A stretch of DNA of 22,795 nt from Erythrobacter sp. CCH5-A1. GTDB lineage: Bacteria; Pseudomonadota; Alphaproteobacteria; Sphingomonadales; Sphingomonadaceae. Each line of letters begins with the position of its first letter. Position 1 is the first letter of the stretch. The stretch is from contig NZ_LSKQ01000263.1 of assembly GCF_001557115.1 (NCBI RefSeq), positions 1-22,795 on the forward strand, in the 5' to 3' direction. A model generated the notes under the pieces. The model was not told the origin of the DNA. It searched no databases and was given only the letters and a program-made list of their open reading frames with translations. This document shows, piece by piece, positions 8,145 through 17,252 of the stretch. The position numbers were made by a program, and so were the translations under genes.

Positions 8145-8183
8145 GCGGGCCGATCACGCGGCGCTCGCGACCAAAGGTTCATC

Positions 8184-8678
8184 ATGCCTCAGATCGATCA
8201 ACTCTCCGAAACCCTGACCAGCCAGGTCTTCTGGCTGCTGGTGTTCTTCGGCCTCACTTTCGTGGTCGTCGGCCTCGGAATGGTGCCCAAGATTCTCGGC
8301 ACGGTGGAGATGCGCGACAACCAGATCGCCGGCGATCTCGCCGCGGCTCAGGCCGCGCGCGATGCGGCGACCGCCGAGGAAGAGGCGTGGCGCAAGCGTG
8401 AGAATGCCAACCGGGCAGCGGCCCAGGCGCTGATCGGCGAGGCCAAGGCCAAGGCGGCCGCCGCCAGCGCGGACAAGCTCGCCAAGGCGCAGGTCAAGCT
8501 CGACGCCAAGCTCGCCGAGGCCGAAGCCGCGATCGAGGCAGCGCGCACGAGCGCCATGGCCGAGGTTGAGGGCGTTGCCGCCGACGCCGCGCGCGACATC
8601 GTCGCCCGCGTCGCCGGTGCCAAGATCAATGCCGCCGCCGCTAAGGCCGCGGTCAAGAAGGTGATGGCGCATGGCTGA
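8184..8678 (+). CDS. atpF': F0F1 ATP synthase subunit b'
   Basis: This 164-residue protein has one N-terminal membrane helix (about 14-34, SQVFWLLVFFGLTFVVVGLG) followed by a long Ala/Glu/Lys-rich coiled coil. The opening MPQIDQL and SQVFWL are typical of the b' subunit found in photosynthetic and many other alphaproteobacteria, which pairs with b as a heterodimeric stator. The frame runs 8 bases into atpF, so translation is probably coupled. Confidence 0.92.
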   Translation: MPQIDQLSETLTSQVFWLLVFFGLTFVVVGLGMVPKILGTVEMRDNQIAGDLAAAQAARDAATAEEEAWRKRENANRAAAQALIGEAKAKAAAASADKLAKAQVKLDAKLAEAEAAIEAARTSAMAEVEGVAADAARDIVARVAGAKINAAAAKAAVKKVMAHG

Positions 8679-9204
8679 CATCCTCATGCTGCTCGCCAGC
8701 GGTGCCGAAGGGCATCATGCCGAGCCGAGCGTTTTCGGGCTCGACACCTATCAGTGGGTCGCGCTCGCCATGGCAGTGCTGATCGGGGTGTTCCTGTGGA
8801 AGAAGGTTCCCGGCGTGATCACCGGCGGGCTCGATGCCAAGATCGCCGCGATCCGCGCCGCGCTCGATGAAGCCAAGACCCTGCGCGCCGAGGCCGAGGC
8901 CCTGCGCGCCGAATACGCCGCCAAGATCGCGGGCGCCGAGAAGGATGCCGAAGCGATGCTGGCCGGCGCCCGCGAGGAAGCGGACGCGATCCTCGCCAAG
9001 GCCGAGGCCGACAGCAAGGTGATGGTCGCCCGCCGCCAGAAAATGGCCGAAGACAAGATCGCCGCTGCCGAGCGCGCCGCGATTGCCGAGGTCAAGGCCC
9101 GCGCGGTCACCGCCGCCGCCGCCGCTTCCAAGGCGCTGATCGCCAAGGCGCATGACGGCGAGGCCGACCGCAAGCTCGCCGACGAGGTCATCGCCTCGCT
9201 TTGA
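8671..9204 (+). CDS. atpF: F0F1 ATP synthase subunit b
   Basis: This 177-residue protein has an N-terminal membrane helix (about 28-48, TYQWVALAMAVLIGVFLWKK) and a highly charged coiled-coil body that reaches towards F1. The short polar N-terminus before the helix distinguishes it from b'. The start overlaps the end of atpF' by 8 bases. It is the last gene of the operon; no delta, alpha, gamma, beta or epsilon gene follows, consistent with the split F0/F1 arrangement of alphaproteobacteria. Confidence 0.93.
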   Translation: MADILMLLASGAEGHHAEPSVFGLDTYQWVALAMAVLIGVFLWKKVPGVITGGLDAKIAAIRAALDEAKTLRAEAEALRAEYAAKIAGAEKDAEAMLAGAREEADAILAKAEADSKVMVARRQKMAEDKIAAAERAAIAEVKARAVTAAAAASKALIAKAHDGEADRKLADEVIASL

Positions 9205-9226
9205 GCGGCGCCGTTAGAGCAACACC

Positions 9227-9255
9227 AAGGGGCGGTCCTTCGGGGCCGCCCTTTT
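9227..9255 (+). terminator. rho-independent terminator of the atp operon
   Basis: AAGGGGCGG pairs with CCGCCCTTT, with an inner CC-TTCG-GG tetraloop stem and a small internal loop, followed by TTTT. It begins 22 bases after the atpF stop and faces the converging oxidoreductase gene, whose transcripts may also end here. Confidence 0.85.
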
Positions 9256-9265
9256 CGTTTGCGCC

Positions 9266-10246
9266 TCAATTGCCCGGCACGAACACCACCTTGCCGACGA
9301 GCTCGCGCCGCACCATCGCTTCGAAGCCCTCGCGCCAGCGCGAAAGGGGGAGGGTGCGGTCGATAGCGGGGAGTATCGCGCCCGCTTCGGCGAGGCGGGC
9401 GATGGCGCGGGTGATCGCTGCGCCCCGCTCGGAAAAGCGGCGGGCGTATTCCCCGGCGCGCAGGCCGACGATGCTGAACCCCTTGATCAGCGGGATGTTG
9501 GTCGAGATATCGGCAATCCGCCCTGAGGTGAAGCCGACCACCACCAGCTTGCCGCCGAAGGCGACGCAGCGGGTCGATTCGTCGAACACGTCGCCGCCCA
9601 CGGGGTCGAACACGATTTCGGCCAGCGCGCCGTCCGTCAGCTCTGCCACACGGTCGCGGAAGCGCCCCTCGGCCGTGATCACCGCCTCGGGGCGGGCGAG
9701 GGCGGCGATGGCTTCCGCCTTGGCGGGTGAGCCGGTGGTGGCAATCACGCGGGCGCCCAGTGCGCGGGCGAGGTCGCACGCGGCAAGGCCGACGCCCCCG
9801 CTCGCGCCGTGAACCAGCACCCACTGGCCCTCCTGCAAGTCGGCCAGTTCGACGAGGCCGGTGAAGGCGGTGGAATAGGCCGCGCCCATCGCGGCGGCAG
9901 CAGGGAAGTCCATCCCGGCGGGTACGCGGGAAAGCTTGCCCGCCGGAACGCAAGCGATCTCGGCAAAGGCGCCGGTCTTGTTGCCGCCCATCACCCGGTC
10001 GCCGGGGGCAAAGCCGCTGTCGGGATCGGCCTCGATCACCTCGCCCGCGAATTCGAGACCGGAGGTAAAGGGCACTTGCGGTTTGAACTGGTATTCGCCG
10101 CGGCTCATCAGCAGGTCGGGAAAGTTGAGCGAGGCCGCGCGCACTCGCACCTTCACCTCACCCGCGCCGCGTGCCGGCTCCGGCACGTCGGCGAGCGCCA
10201 CGCCCGACAGGTCGCCCGACAGGCGTTCGACGACGAGCGCCTGCAT
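9266..10246 (-). CDS. zinc-free MDR-family NADPH:quinone oxidoreductase-like protein
   Basis: This 326-residue protein is of the zeta-crystallin/quinone oxidoreductase type in the medium-chain reductase superfamily. It has a GroES-like N-terminal domain (NFPD at 41-44, GLEFAGEV at 63-70) and a Rossmann domain with the nucleotide motif HGASGGVG (146-153). The catalytic zinc cysteines of alcohol dehydrogenases are absent. The likely reaction is NADPH-dependent reduction of quinones or enones; the true substrate is unknown. ATG 10246 is chosen because it overlaps the stop of the upstream gene in a TGATG junction; the frame extends 15 codons further but inside that gene. Confidence 0.88.
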   Translation of the reverse strand: MQALVVERLSGDLSGVALADVPEPARGAGEVKVRVRAASLNFPDLLMSRGEYQFKPQVPFTSGLEFAGEVIEADPDSGFAPGDRVMGGNKTGAFAEIACVPAGKLSRVPAGMDFPAAAAMGAAYSTAFTGLVELADLQEGQWVLVHGASGGVGLAACDLARALGARVIATTGSPAKAEAIAALARPEAVITAEGRFRDRVAELTDGALAEIVFDPVGGDVFDESTRCVAFGGKLVVVGFTSGRIADISTNIPLIKGFSIVGLRAGEYARRFSERGAAITRAIARLAEAGAILPAIDRTLPLSRWREGFEAMVRRELVGKVVFVPGN

Positions 10247-10584
10247 CAGCCGAAGATCGACAGGTCGAGCGGTTCGGAGGGGCCCAGCCACACGACGTAG
10301 CGGGTGTGATCGGCAAGGTCATTGCCCGACAACCCGTGAGCGAAGATCGTCAGGCCGCCGCGCTCGTGCATGGCCCACAGCATGAACTGTGCGAAGGTCT
10401 CGGGCGACATGGACAGCTGGCACGATCCGCGCGGGTGGGGGCCGATCGGCGCGAGGTGGAAGTGCCCGACCGCGACTTTGAAGTGCGCGCGCGCCCGCTC
10501 TGCGAAGGCCTCCGCCTTTCCGACTTCTTCGGCGTCGTAGTAGATATGGGCGTGAAAGCCCCGGATCGCTCCCGGGTTCTGCAT
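10246..10584 (-). CDS. DOPA 4,5-dioxygenase family protein
   Basis: This 112-residue single-domain protein matches the DOPA_dioxygen family. It shows the paired histidines GFHAHIYYD (His11, His13), GHFHLAPIGPHPRGSCQ (His41, His43, His50) and FAHGLSGNDLADHT (His83, His93), which supply the presumed metal site. Characterised fungal and bacterial relatives cleave catechol rings such as DOPA in an extradiol manner; for most bacterial members the substrate is not known. It lies 3 bases after gloB and overlaps the quinone oxidoreductase gene by one base, so the three are almost certainly one transcript. Confidence 0.88.
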   Translation of the reverse strand: MQNPGAIRGFHAHIYYDAEEVGKAEAFAERARAHFKVAVGHFHLAPIGPHPRGSCQLSMSPETFAQFMLWAMHERGGLTIFAHGLSGNDLADHTRYVVWLGPSEPLDLSIFG

Positions 10585-10587
10585 GGT

Positions 10588-11343
10588 TCAGAATGTGTCC
10601 TTGGCGGCGCGCAGGGCGGCGAAGGTTTCGTGCGGAGCAGCGCCGCCCCACTTCGCCATCAGCGCGGGATCGTCGGCGCGCAGGAAGGGGTTGGTGGCGA
10701 GTTCGCGCTCCAGCGTTGTCGGCACGGTCCATTCGTCCCGCGCGCGCTTGGCCGCGATCTCGTCGGCATAGTCCTGGAGCGCCGCGTTGTCGGGATCGGC
10801 ATGGAGCGCGAAGCGCGCATTGGACGCGGTGTATTCGTGCGCGCAGTAGAGCAGGGTTTCGGGCGGCAGGGCCTTGATGCGCGAGAGGCTCGCCCAGAAC
10901 TGCCCCGGCTCGCCCTCGAACATCCGCCCGCAGCCCAGCGCAAAGACCGAATCGCCGACGAAGGCGATCCCGGCCGAGGGGAGGTGGAAGGCGATGTGGC
11001 CGTTGGTGTGGCCCGAAACGTCGATCACTTGGGCCTCGGTCCCGCCGATCGTCAGCACATCGCCGTGGGCAAGGGTGCGATCCAGCGGGAACTTGCCCGC
11101 AACCTCGGCAGGCCCGAGGATCGTGCAACCGGTCGCGCCCTGGATCGCCGCATTGCCGCCCGCGTGATCCGGGTGCCAGTGGGTGTTCCAGATCTGCGTG
11201 ATCTTCCAGCCCTTCAGCTCCGCCTCGAGCAGGTAGGCCTTGGCGTCGGGCGTATCGATGGCGACGGTTTCGTGGCTCTCGGTGTCGTGGACGAGATAGC
11301 CGTAATTGTCGCTGAGACAGGGGAACTGGTGGACGTGGATCAT
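10588..11343 (-). CDS. gloB: hydroxyacylglutathione hydrolase (glyoxalase II)
   Basis: This 251-residue metallo-beta-lactamase-fold enzyme has all expected metal ligands: THWHPDH (His55, His57, Asp59, His60), GHTNGH (His112), GDSVFALGCGR (Asp131) and CAHEY (His169). The second residue of the usual THHHxDH motif is Trp56, which is not a ligand position. The enzyme hydrolyses S-lactoylglutathione to lactate and glutathione in the cytosol. The C-terminal domain has the usual TASNARF and ELATNPFLR segments. It is the first gene of a three-gene operon. The strong hairpin upstream separates it from rpsA. Confidence 0.95.
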   Translation of the reverse strand: MIHVHQFPCLSDNYGYLVHDTESHETVAIDTPDAKAYLLEAELKGWKITQIWNTHWHPDHAGGNAAIQGATGCTILGPAEVAGKFPLDRTLAHGDVLTIGGTEAQVIDVSGHTNGHIAFHLPSAGIAFVGDSVFALGCGRMFEGEPGQFWASLSRIKALPPETLLYCAHEYTASNARFALHADPDNAALQDYADEIAAKRARDEWTVPTTLERELATNPFLRADDPALMAKWGGAAPHETFAALRAAKDTF

Positions 11344-11374
11344 GCGGGTGACACTACCCCCGCGACGCCCGATA

Positions 11375-11410
11375 GGAAAGGCCCGCCTGCTCGGGTGAGC
11401 AGGCGGGCCT
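11375..11410 (-). terminator. rho-independent terminator of rpsA
   Basis: A perfect 14-base-pair stem (arms 11379-11392 and 11397-11410) with a 4-base loop lies about 57 bases after the rpsA stop. On the minus strand it is followed by a short CCTTTCC tract. The T-run is modest but the stem is very strong. It sits between rpsA and gloB. Confidence 0.8.
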
Positions 11411-11466
11411 CAATTCCAACTCGGATCAACCGAAGGCGCCCGCCCTCAGGGCTGGGCGCCCCCCGA

Positions 11467-13173
<1,707 letters not shown>

Positions 13174-13566
13174 AGTGACGTAACGTCCTGTTTCGTTGTG
13201 CTACCGGCCACCGGTTTTTCCGGGGTCTTTCACCGCTTCCCGTGCACCATTGCGCGGGCTGGCGGGGCAAGAGGCAGACTTCCGCGCGCAGCCCCATGCT
13301 GACGTGCGGGTTCCTTCAACCGTTGCTGATTGCGAGAACGGCCGGGCGCCTAGGCGAGACCTGCCCGAAATGCAAGGAGAAACGCCCCCGGGCCTGCCCG
13401 CCAGCAGGAGCAGGAGCGCGGCTGTTGGAGACAATGAGACACTGCAAAATGCCGAAAATCTCACCGCGCCTTCGGCCCGCCGGCAGCGGCGCGATCGGGC
13501 GGGTGAAGGGCGGGCAGGTGAACATGCGGGCACCATGTCGCAGCGCGGACGAGTAGGAAAACGCTT
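13174..13566 (-). promoter_or_regulatory. cmk-rpsA intergenic region and rpsA leader
   Basis: This 393-base stretch has no convincing gene: the small frames in it lack ribosome-binding sites and family-like sequence. Read on the minus strand, it contains competing short stems after cmk (CGCGCC with GGCGCG, and GCCGAA with TTCGGC followed by ATTTT). A weak promoter-like TTGCAT-17-TAGGCG is present, and a small stem ACCGG-TGG-CCGGT lies shortly before the rpsA start. In enterobacteria rpsA is translationally autoregulated through its leader, so a structured leader is plausible here. No known RNA family is recognised. Confidence 0.35.
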
Positions 13567-14193
13567 TTATTCCAACCCCGCCTGCCGCCGCACCGCCGTA
13601 ATTGCCGCGGCGATAGCCTCGCCGCGGCCGAGTGTCGTCGTGTCGAGCACTACCGCGCCCGGAGCGGCCATCAGCGGGGCATCGGCGCGGGTAGTGTCGC
13701 GTTCGTCGCGGGCGGCGATGTCGGCCTCGATCACGGCGAGATCGACCGCGATCCCGCGTGATTGCATTTCCAGCCAGCGCCGCCGCGCGCGCTCGGCCGT
13801 GCTGGCGGTGACAAACAGCTTCACTTGCGCCTCGGGCGCGATCACCGTGCCGATGTCACGCCCGTCGAGCACCGCGCCGCCCTCTTGCAGCGCAAAGGTG
13901 CGCTGGCGCTCGAACAGCGCGCGGCGCACACCGGGGTGCACCGAGACTCGGCTCGCATAGCCGCCCACTTCCTCGGAGCGCAGGACGTCGTCCTCCAGCA
14001 GGGCCTCGGGGAAGTCGCAGGCGGCGAGCGCCGCGTGCGGATCGTCGGGATTCCCCCCCGCCAGTTGCAACTGCCGCCCGACCGCGCGGTAGAGCAGCCC
14101 GGTATCGAGATGCGGCAGGCCGAAATGCGCGGCGAGCGCCTTGGCAATGGTGCCCTTGCCGGAAGCTGTGGGACCGTCGACTGCGATGATCAT
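13567..14193 (-). CDS. cmk: (d)CMP kinase
   Basis: This 208-residue kinase has the P-loop GPTASGKGT (residues 7-15), the DTGLLYRAVG segment that contacts the nucleotide, and the DGRDIGTVIAPEAQVKLFV motif typical of cytidylate kinase. A RxxRDxxD-like segment is present as ARDERDTTR. It phosphorylates CMP and dCMP with ATP in pyrimidine salvage. ATG 14193 gives the normal MIIAVDGP start. A GTG seven codons upstream (14214) is possible, but neither has a good ribosome-binding site. In many proteobacteria aroA-cmk-rpsA are contiguous; here aroA is separated by three genes. Confidence 0.94.
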   Translation of the reverse strand: MIIAVDGPTASGKGTIAKALAAHFGLPHLDTGLLYRAVGRQLQLAGGNPDDPHAALAACDFPEALLEDDVLRSEEVGGYASRVSVHPGVRRALFERQRTFALQEGGAVLDGRDIGTVIAPEAQVKLFVTASTAERARRRWLEMQSRGIAVDLAVIEADIAARDERDTTRADAPLMAAPGAVVLDTTTLGRGEAIAAAITAVRRQAGLE

Positions 14194-14318
14194 GGCCGAG
14201 CGCCGTGGCAGCACGCGGGGCGCTTGGCAAGCGGGGCGGGTCGCCGGTTTACCCCTCCTTCACAGCGCGCGGGCTATCGCGGCACCGCGCGACATGGGCG
14301 CGACAGGAGGGCCGGGCG

Positions 14319-14843
14319 ATGCGCTGGGTGATGGGGCTGATCATTGCAGCAGGCGTGCTCGGCGGGGCATGGCCGGGCGCGAAGTTGCTGTGGGATATGG
14401 AGACCAGCGCATCGCCCTTTGGCGTGGTCCATGCCGACGGCTCGGTGCAGCAGGCCGAGATCGGGCCCAAGAGCTTCTGGCCGCAATGGGCGCCCCGGCC
14501 CGAGGGGGCACGCTTCACCGTCCGGGCCCATTTCGGCCCGGCCGCGACCCAGCCGGAGACGGGCTATGCCGAAATCGGCGGCTTCGAGGATGCGGCGGCG
14601 CTTCAGGCGGCCTATGCCCAGAAGCTCGCAGCGGCGGGCTGGGAGGTGCGCCCGATGCACCTTACGGTTGCGCTGCCCGACATCCCGCCGCGCAGCGCGC
14701 GCCTGTGCCAAGTCGTGGCGCGCAAGGACGGCAACACCCTCATGCTTTCGGTCACGACCGACACGCAGGGGCTGAGCCGCCTGCACTGGACGCGCGGCGC
14801 GATGCCGCCGACGCAGGGGGCCGAACAGGGCCGGTGCCGCTAG
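14319..14843 (+). CDS. hypothetical exported or membrane-anchored protein
   Basis: This 174-residue protein starts with one hydrophobic segment (MRWVMGLIIAAGVLGGAWPG) that could be an uncleaved anchor or signal peptide, followed by a soluble domain. An AGGAGG ribosome-binding site at 14305-14310 lies eight bases before ATG 14319, which settles the start over the longer open frame from 14205. The body contains GYAEIGGFEDAAALQAAYAQ, suggesting a small alpha/beta domain, but I do not recognise the family. It is the only plus-strand gene in the minus-strand aroA-cmk-rpsA block, and its TAG stop overlaps the TAG stop of the converging gene within GCTAGC. Confidence 0.7.
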   Translation: MRWVMGLIIAAGVLGGAWPGAKLLWDMETSASPFGVVHADGSVQQAEIGPKSFWPQWAPRPEGARFTVRAHFGPAATQPETGYAEIGGFEDAAALQAAYAQKLAAAGWEVRPMHLTVALPDIPPRSARLCQVVARKDGNTLMLSVTTDTQGLSRLHWTRGAMPPTQGAEQGRCR

Positions 14844-15112
14844 CGCGGCTCCCGGCCGGTATCTCCGCGCGCCCGCCATGCGCGCACGAGGCCGAGGATC
14901 GCGATCGAGGCCCAGAAGAACTCCAGCACCAGGCTCGCCCAGTTGGTGTGATAGATCAGCGAGACCGTCAGCAGCGCGGCGCCCAGCAGATTGGTGCCGT
15001 GGAGCATAAACGGATTGGTCGCCTTGGCGAGCGTCAGATAGGCATAGGCGCCGATGATGCAGGCGGTGCCGGCAAGGCCGACGAGGCTCGGCCAGTCGAG
15101 CGGGGTGTTCAT
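14840..15112 (-). CDS. CBU_0592-like small membrane protein
   Basis: This 90-residue protein has three predicted membrane segments (about 8-29, 34-55 and 58-78). The pattern GLAGTACIIGAYAYLTL and HGTNLLGAALLTVSLIY resembles the CBU_0592 family of small membrane proteins of unknown function. It starts at an ATG that overlaps the upstream gene's stop as ATGA, so it is translationally coupled to it. Together with that gene it forms a tail to the aroA transcript. Confidence 0.75.
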   Translation of the reverse strand: MNTPLDWPSLVGLAGTACIIGAYAYLTLAKATNPFMLHGTNLLGAALLTVSLIYHTNWASLVLEFFWASIAILGLVRAWRARGDTGREPR

Positions 15113-15336
15113 GGCTTATTCCAATCGCGCTCGGCCTTTTCGACCACGTCGCGAACCTTGGCCGGCGCCCAGTCGCTGCGCAACCAGATGACGAGGCCGG
15201 CGAGGGGAAGCATCGGAACCACCAGGACGATTTCCCAGACCTCTACGGTCTCACCCTTGGTGAAATAGCGATAGATCAGCATTCCCGCGATGCCGAGTGC
15301 GAACAGGATCGTGTAGACTGCGACCTTTCTCTTCAC
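15109..15336 (-). CDS. small two-helix membrane protein
   Basis: This 75-residue protein has two predicted membrane segments (about 5-25 and 33-52), an N-terminal MKRK positive stretch, and a charged C-terminal tail. No family is recognised. The start is GTG 15336, which overlaps the aroA stop as GTGA. Its own stop overlaps the next gene as ATGA. These two 4-base overlaps strongly support it as a real gene in the aroA operon despite its size. Confidence 0.75.
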   Translation of the reverse strand: MKRKVAVYTILFALGIAGMLIYRYFTKGETVEVWEIVLVVPMLPLAGLVIWLRSDWAPAKVRDVVEKAERDWNKP

Positions 15337-16649
15337 GCCGCCGCCTCTGCCAGCAGCCCCATGAAGGTCGGGAAGCTGGTGTTGATCGGCGAGATGTCGT
15401 CGACCTCCACGCCGCCTTCGCTGACCAGTCCCGCCACCGCCATGCTCATGGCGATACGGTGATCGAGCAGCGACTTGACCCGCGCATTGTCGGTGCCGCG
15501 CAGGGGATCGCCGCCGGTGCCGTGGATGGTGAGGCCGTCCTCGTGCTCTTCGACCCGCGCGCCTGCCGCCGTAAGCGCGGCGGCCATCGCGGCCAGGCGG
15601 TCGCTTTCCTTGACGCGCAGTTCTTCGAGGCCGGTGGTGCGGGTGGTGCCGCTGGCGAGGGCGGCGGCGACGAACAGCACCGGAAACTCGTCGATCATGG
15701 CGGGCGCGATGGCCGGGTCGACTTCGACGCCGCTAAGCTGGGCGTGGCGCACGCGCAGATCGGCGACCGGCTCGCCGCCCACTTCGCGGGGGTTCACCTC
15801 GATGATATCCGCGCCCATCTGGCGCAGCACATGGACGAGGCCCGCGCGGGTCGGGTTGAGGCCGACGTTCTCGATCGTGAGGTCGCTCCCGGGCACCAGC
15901 GTGGCGGCGACCATGAAGAAGGCGGCGGAGGAGGGATCTCCGGGGACGGTCACGTCCATCGGGGTGAGTTTCGCCTCGCCGTGGATCGCGATCACGGTCT
16001 CACCGTTCTCCTCGCCGACCTCGAGCCGCGCGCCGAAGCCGGTGAGCATCCGCTCGGTGTGGTCGCGGGTGGGGACGGGCTCGATCACGCGGGTGATGCC
16101 GGGGGTGTTGAGCCCGGCGAGCAGCACCGCGCTCTTCACCTGCGCGCTCGCGACGGGCAAGCGGTAGGTGATCGGCACGGCGGGCGAGGCGCCGCGCAGC
16201 ATTAGGGGGAGGGTGCCGCCGGAGCTGGCCTCGAAGGACGCGCCCATCAGCGAAAGCGGGTCGATCACGCGCTTCATTGGACGGCCCGACAGGCTCGCAT
16301 CGCCGGTGAAGGTCGCGGTGATGGCATGGCTCGCGACAAGGCCCATCAGCAGCCGCGTCGAGGTGCCTGAATTGCCCATGTCGAGCGCCTGTTTCGGCTC
16401 GAGCAGGCTGCCTACGCCCACGCCGTCGACCACCCAGCTGCCATCATCCTGCCGCGCGATCTGCGCCCCGAAGGCACGCATCGCGGCGGCGGTGGCAAGC
16501 ACATCCTCGCCCTCGAGCAGCCCCGTGATGCGGCTGCGGCCCACGGCGAGGCCTGCAAACATCAGCGAACGGTGGCTGATCGACTTGTCGCCCGGCACAC
16601 GGATGCTGCCGGTGAGCGGGCCGAGAGGAGCAAAGCGACAGCTGGTCAT
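15333..16649 (-). CDS. aroA: 3-phosphoshikimate 1-carboxyvinyltransferase (EPSP synthase), class II type
   Basis: This 438-residue enzyme joins phosphoenolpyruvate to shikimate 3-phosphate in aromatic amino acid synthesis. It shows the four motifs used to define class II enzymes: GDKS (20-23), SAQVK, RDHTE and NPTR. LDHRIAMS and the catalytic EELRVKESDR segment are also present. At the position of the alanine that gives the Agrobacterium CP4 enzyme its glyphosate insensitivity, this protein has Gly95 (GNSGTS), as in sensitive enzymes. ATG 16649 gives the conserved short N-terminus; the frame runs 35 codons further upstream but without family-like sequence. Two small membrane-protein genes follow in coupled order. 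Confidence 0.96.
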   Translation of the reverse strand: MTSCRFAPLGPLTGSIRVPGDKSISHRSLMFAGLAVGRSRITGLLEGEDVLATAAAMRAFGAQIARQDDGSWVVDGVGVGSLLEPKQALDMGNSGTSTRLLMGLVASHAITATFTGDASLSGRPMKRVIDPLSLMGASFEASSGGTLPLMLRGASPAVPITYRLPVASAQVKSAVLLAGLNTPGITRVIEPVPTRDHTERMLTGFGARLEVGEENGETVIAIHGEAKLTPMDVTVPGDPSSAAFFMVAATLVPGSDLTIENVGLNPTRAGLVHVLRQMGADIIEVNPREVGGEPVADLRVRHAQLSGVEVDPAIAPAMIDEFPVLFVAAALASGTTRTTGLEELRVKESDRLAAMAAALTAAGARVEEHEDGLTIHGTGGDPLRGTDNARVKSLLDHRIAMSMAVAGLVSEGGVEVDDISPINTSFPTFMGLLAEAAA

Positions 16650-16823
16650 AAGGCCGCGGTCTTTGACAGCGCCCCGCGCTTCTGGCAAGGCGCGCCGCGC
16701 GCCGCGGCCCGGGCTCTTGATAAAGCGCTTGCCGCGCCCAATTTTTGCGCCCAAGCGCCCTACGATTTTTGCAGCTTATGTCTCCGCTCCGGCCAAGGGG
16801 CGGGTTCGAATTGAGGAATGACA

Positions 16824-17165
16824 ATGGCCAAGCCCGAATGGGGAACCAAGCGTACCTGCCCGAAGTGCGGCACGCGCTTCTACGATCTCGGCAAGGAAGA
16901 CCCGGTCTCCTGCATCGAATGCGGCGAGACCTGGACGCCTGAGCCGGTGCTCAAGTCCAAGCAGCCGATTCCCTTCGAGGAAGTCGAGAAGAAGGTCGAT
17001 GTCGACGCCGACGCCGATCTGGGCGGCGACGATGATCTGGGCGATCTCGAGGACATCGAGGACATCGACGAGGACGGCGATTCGCCCGACAACGACGTCG
17101 ACCTCGGCGGCGACGACGATCTCGGTGTTGCCACCTCGGGCGATGACGAAGACGACGAGAGCTGA
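16824..17165 (+). CDS. TIGR02300/FYDLN-acid family protein
   Basis: This 113-residue protein has an N-terminal zinc-ribbon-like part with CPKCG (Cys12, Cys15) and CIECG (Cys30, Cys33) enclosing the family motif FYDL (here FYDLG rather than FYDLN). The tail of about 60 residues is almost entirely Asp, Glu and Gly, with DLGGDDDLG occurring twice. The family is common in alphaproteobacteria and has no assigned function. ATG 16824 is chosen over ATG 16818 because GAGG is seven bases upstream of it and too close to the other. It is divergent from aroA. Confidence 0.88.
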   Translation: MAKPEWGTKRTCPKCGTRFYDLGKEDPVSCIECGETWTPEPVLKSKQPIPFEEVEKKVDVDADADLGGDDDLGDLEDIEDIDEDGDSPDNDVDLGGDDDLGVATSGDDEDDES

Positions 17166-17180
17166 TTTTGCTCTTGCAAA

Positions 17181-17211
17181 GGGAGGGCGGCCCATCTAAT
17201 GGCCGCCTCCC
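17181..17211. terminator. hairpin after the TIGR02300 gene
   Basis: GGGAGGGCGGCC pairs with GGCCGCCTCCC (one bulged G) across an 8-base loop, 15 bases after the stop. On the plus strand no T-run follows; on the minus strand TTT does. It may end transcription poorly on the plus strand, so tRNA-Ala could be read from upstream. Confidence 0.55.
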
Positions 17212-17215
17212 GCGA

Positions 17216-17233
17216 GCAGGGCACCCGCCCTGC
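17216..17233. repeat. perfect inverted repeat in front of tRNA-Ala
   Basis: GCAGGGC-ACCC-GCCCTGC has 7-base arms and a 4-base loop. It lies 19 bases before the tRNA and could be a second weak terminator stem, a processing element, or part of the promoter region. No T-run follows. Confidence 0.5.
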
Positions 17234-17252
17234 CTCGCATGATGACTGGCTC

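Noticed and set aside
13201..13536. 111-codon and 69-codon minus-strand frames between cmk and rpsA
   Set aside because: They lack ribosome-binding sites and family-like sequence, and are Arg/Pro/Ser-rich. They are treated as leader DNA.
16650..16823. Promoter-like TTGATA-17-AATTTT between aroA and the TIGR02300 gene
   Set aside because: The match to consensus is weak and other combinations are equally good, so no single promoter can be supported in this divergent interval.
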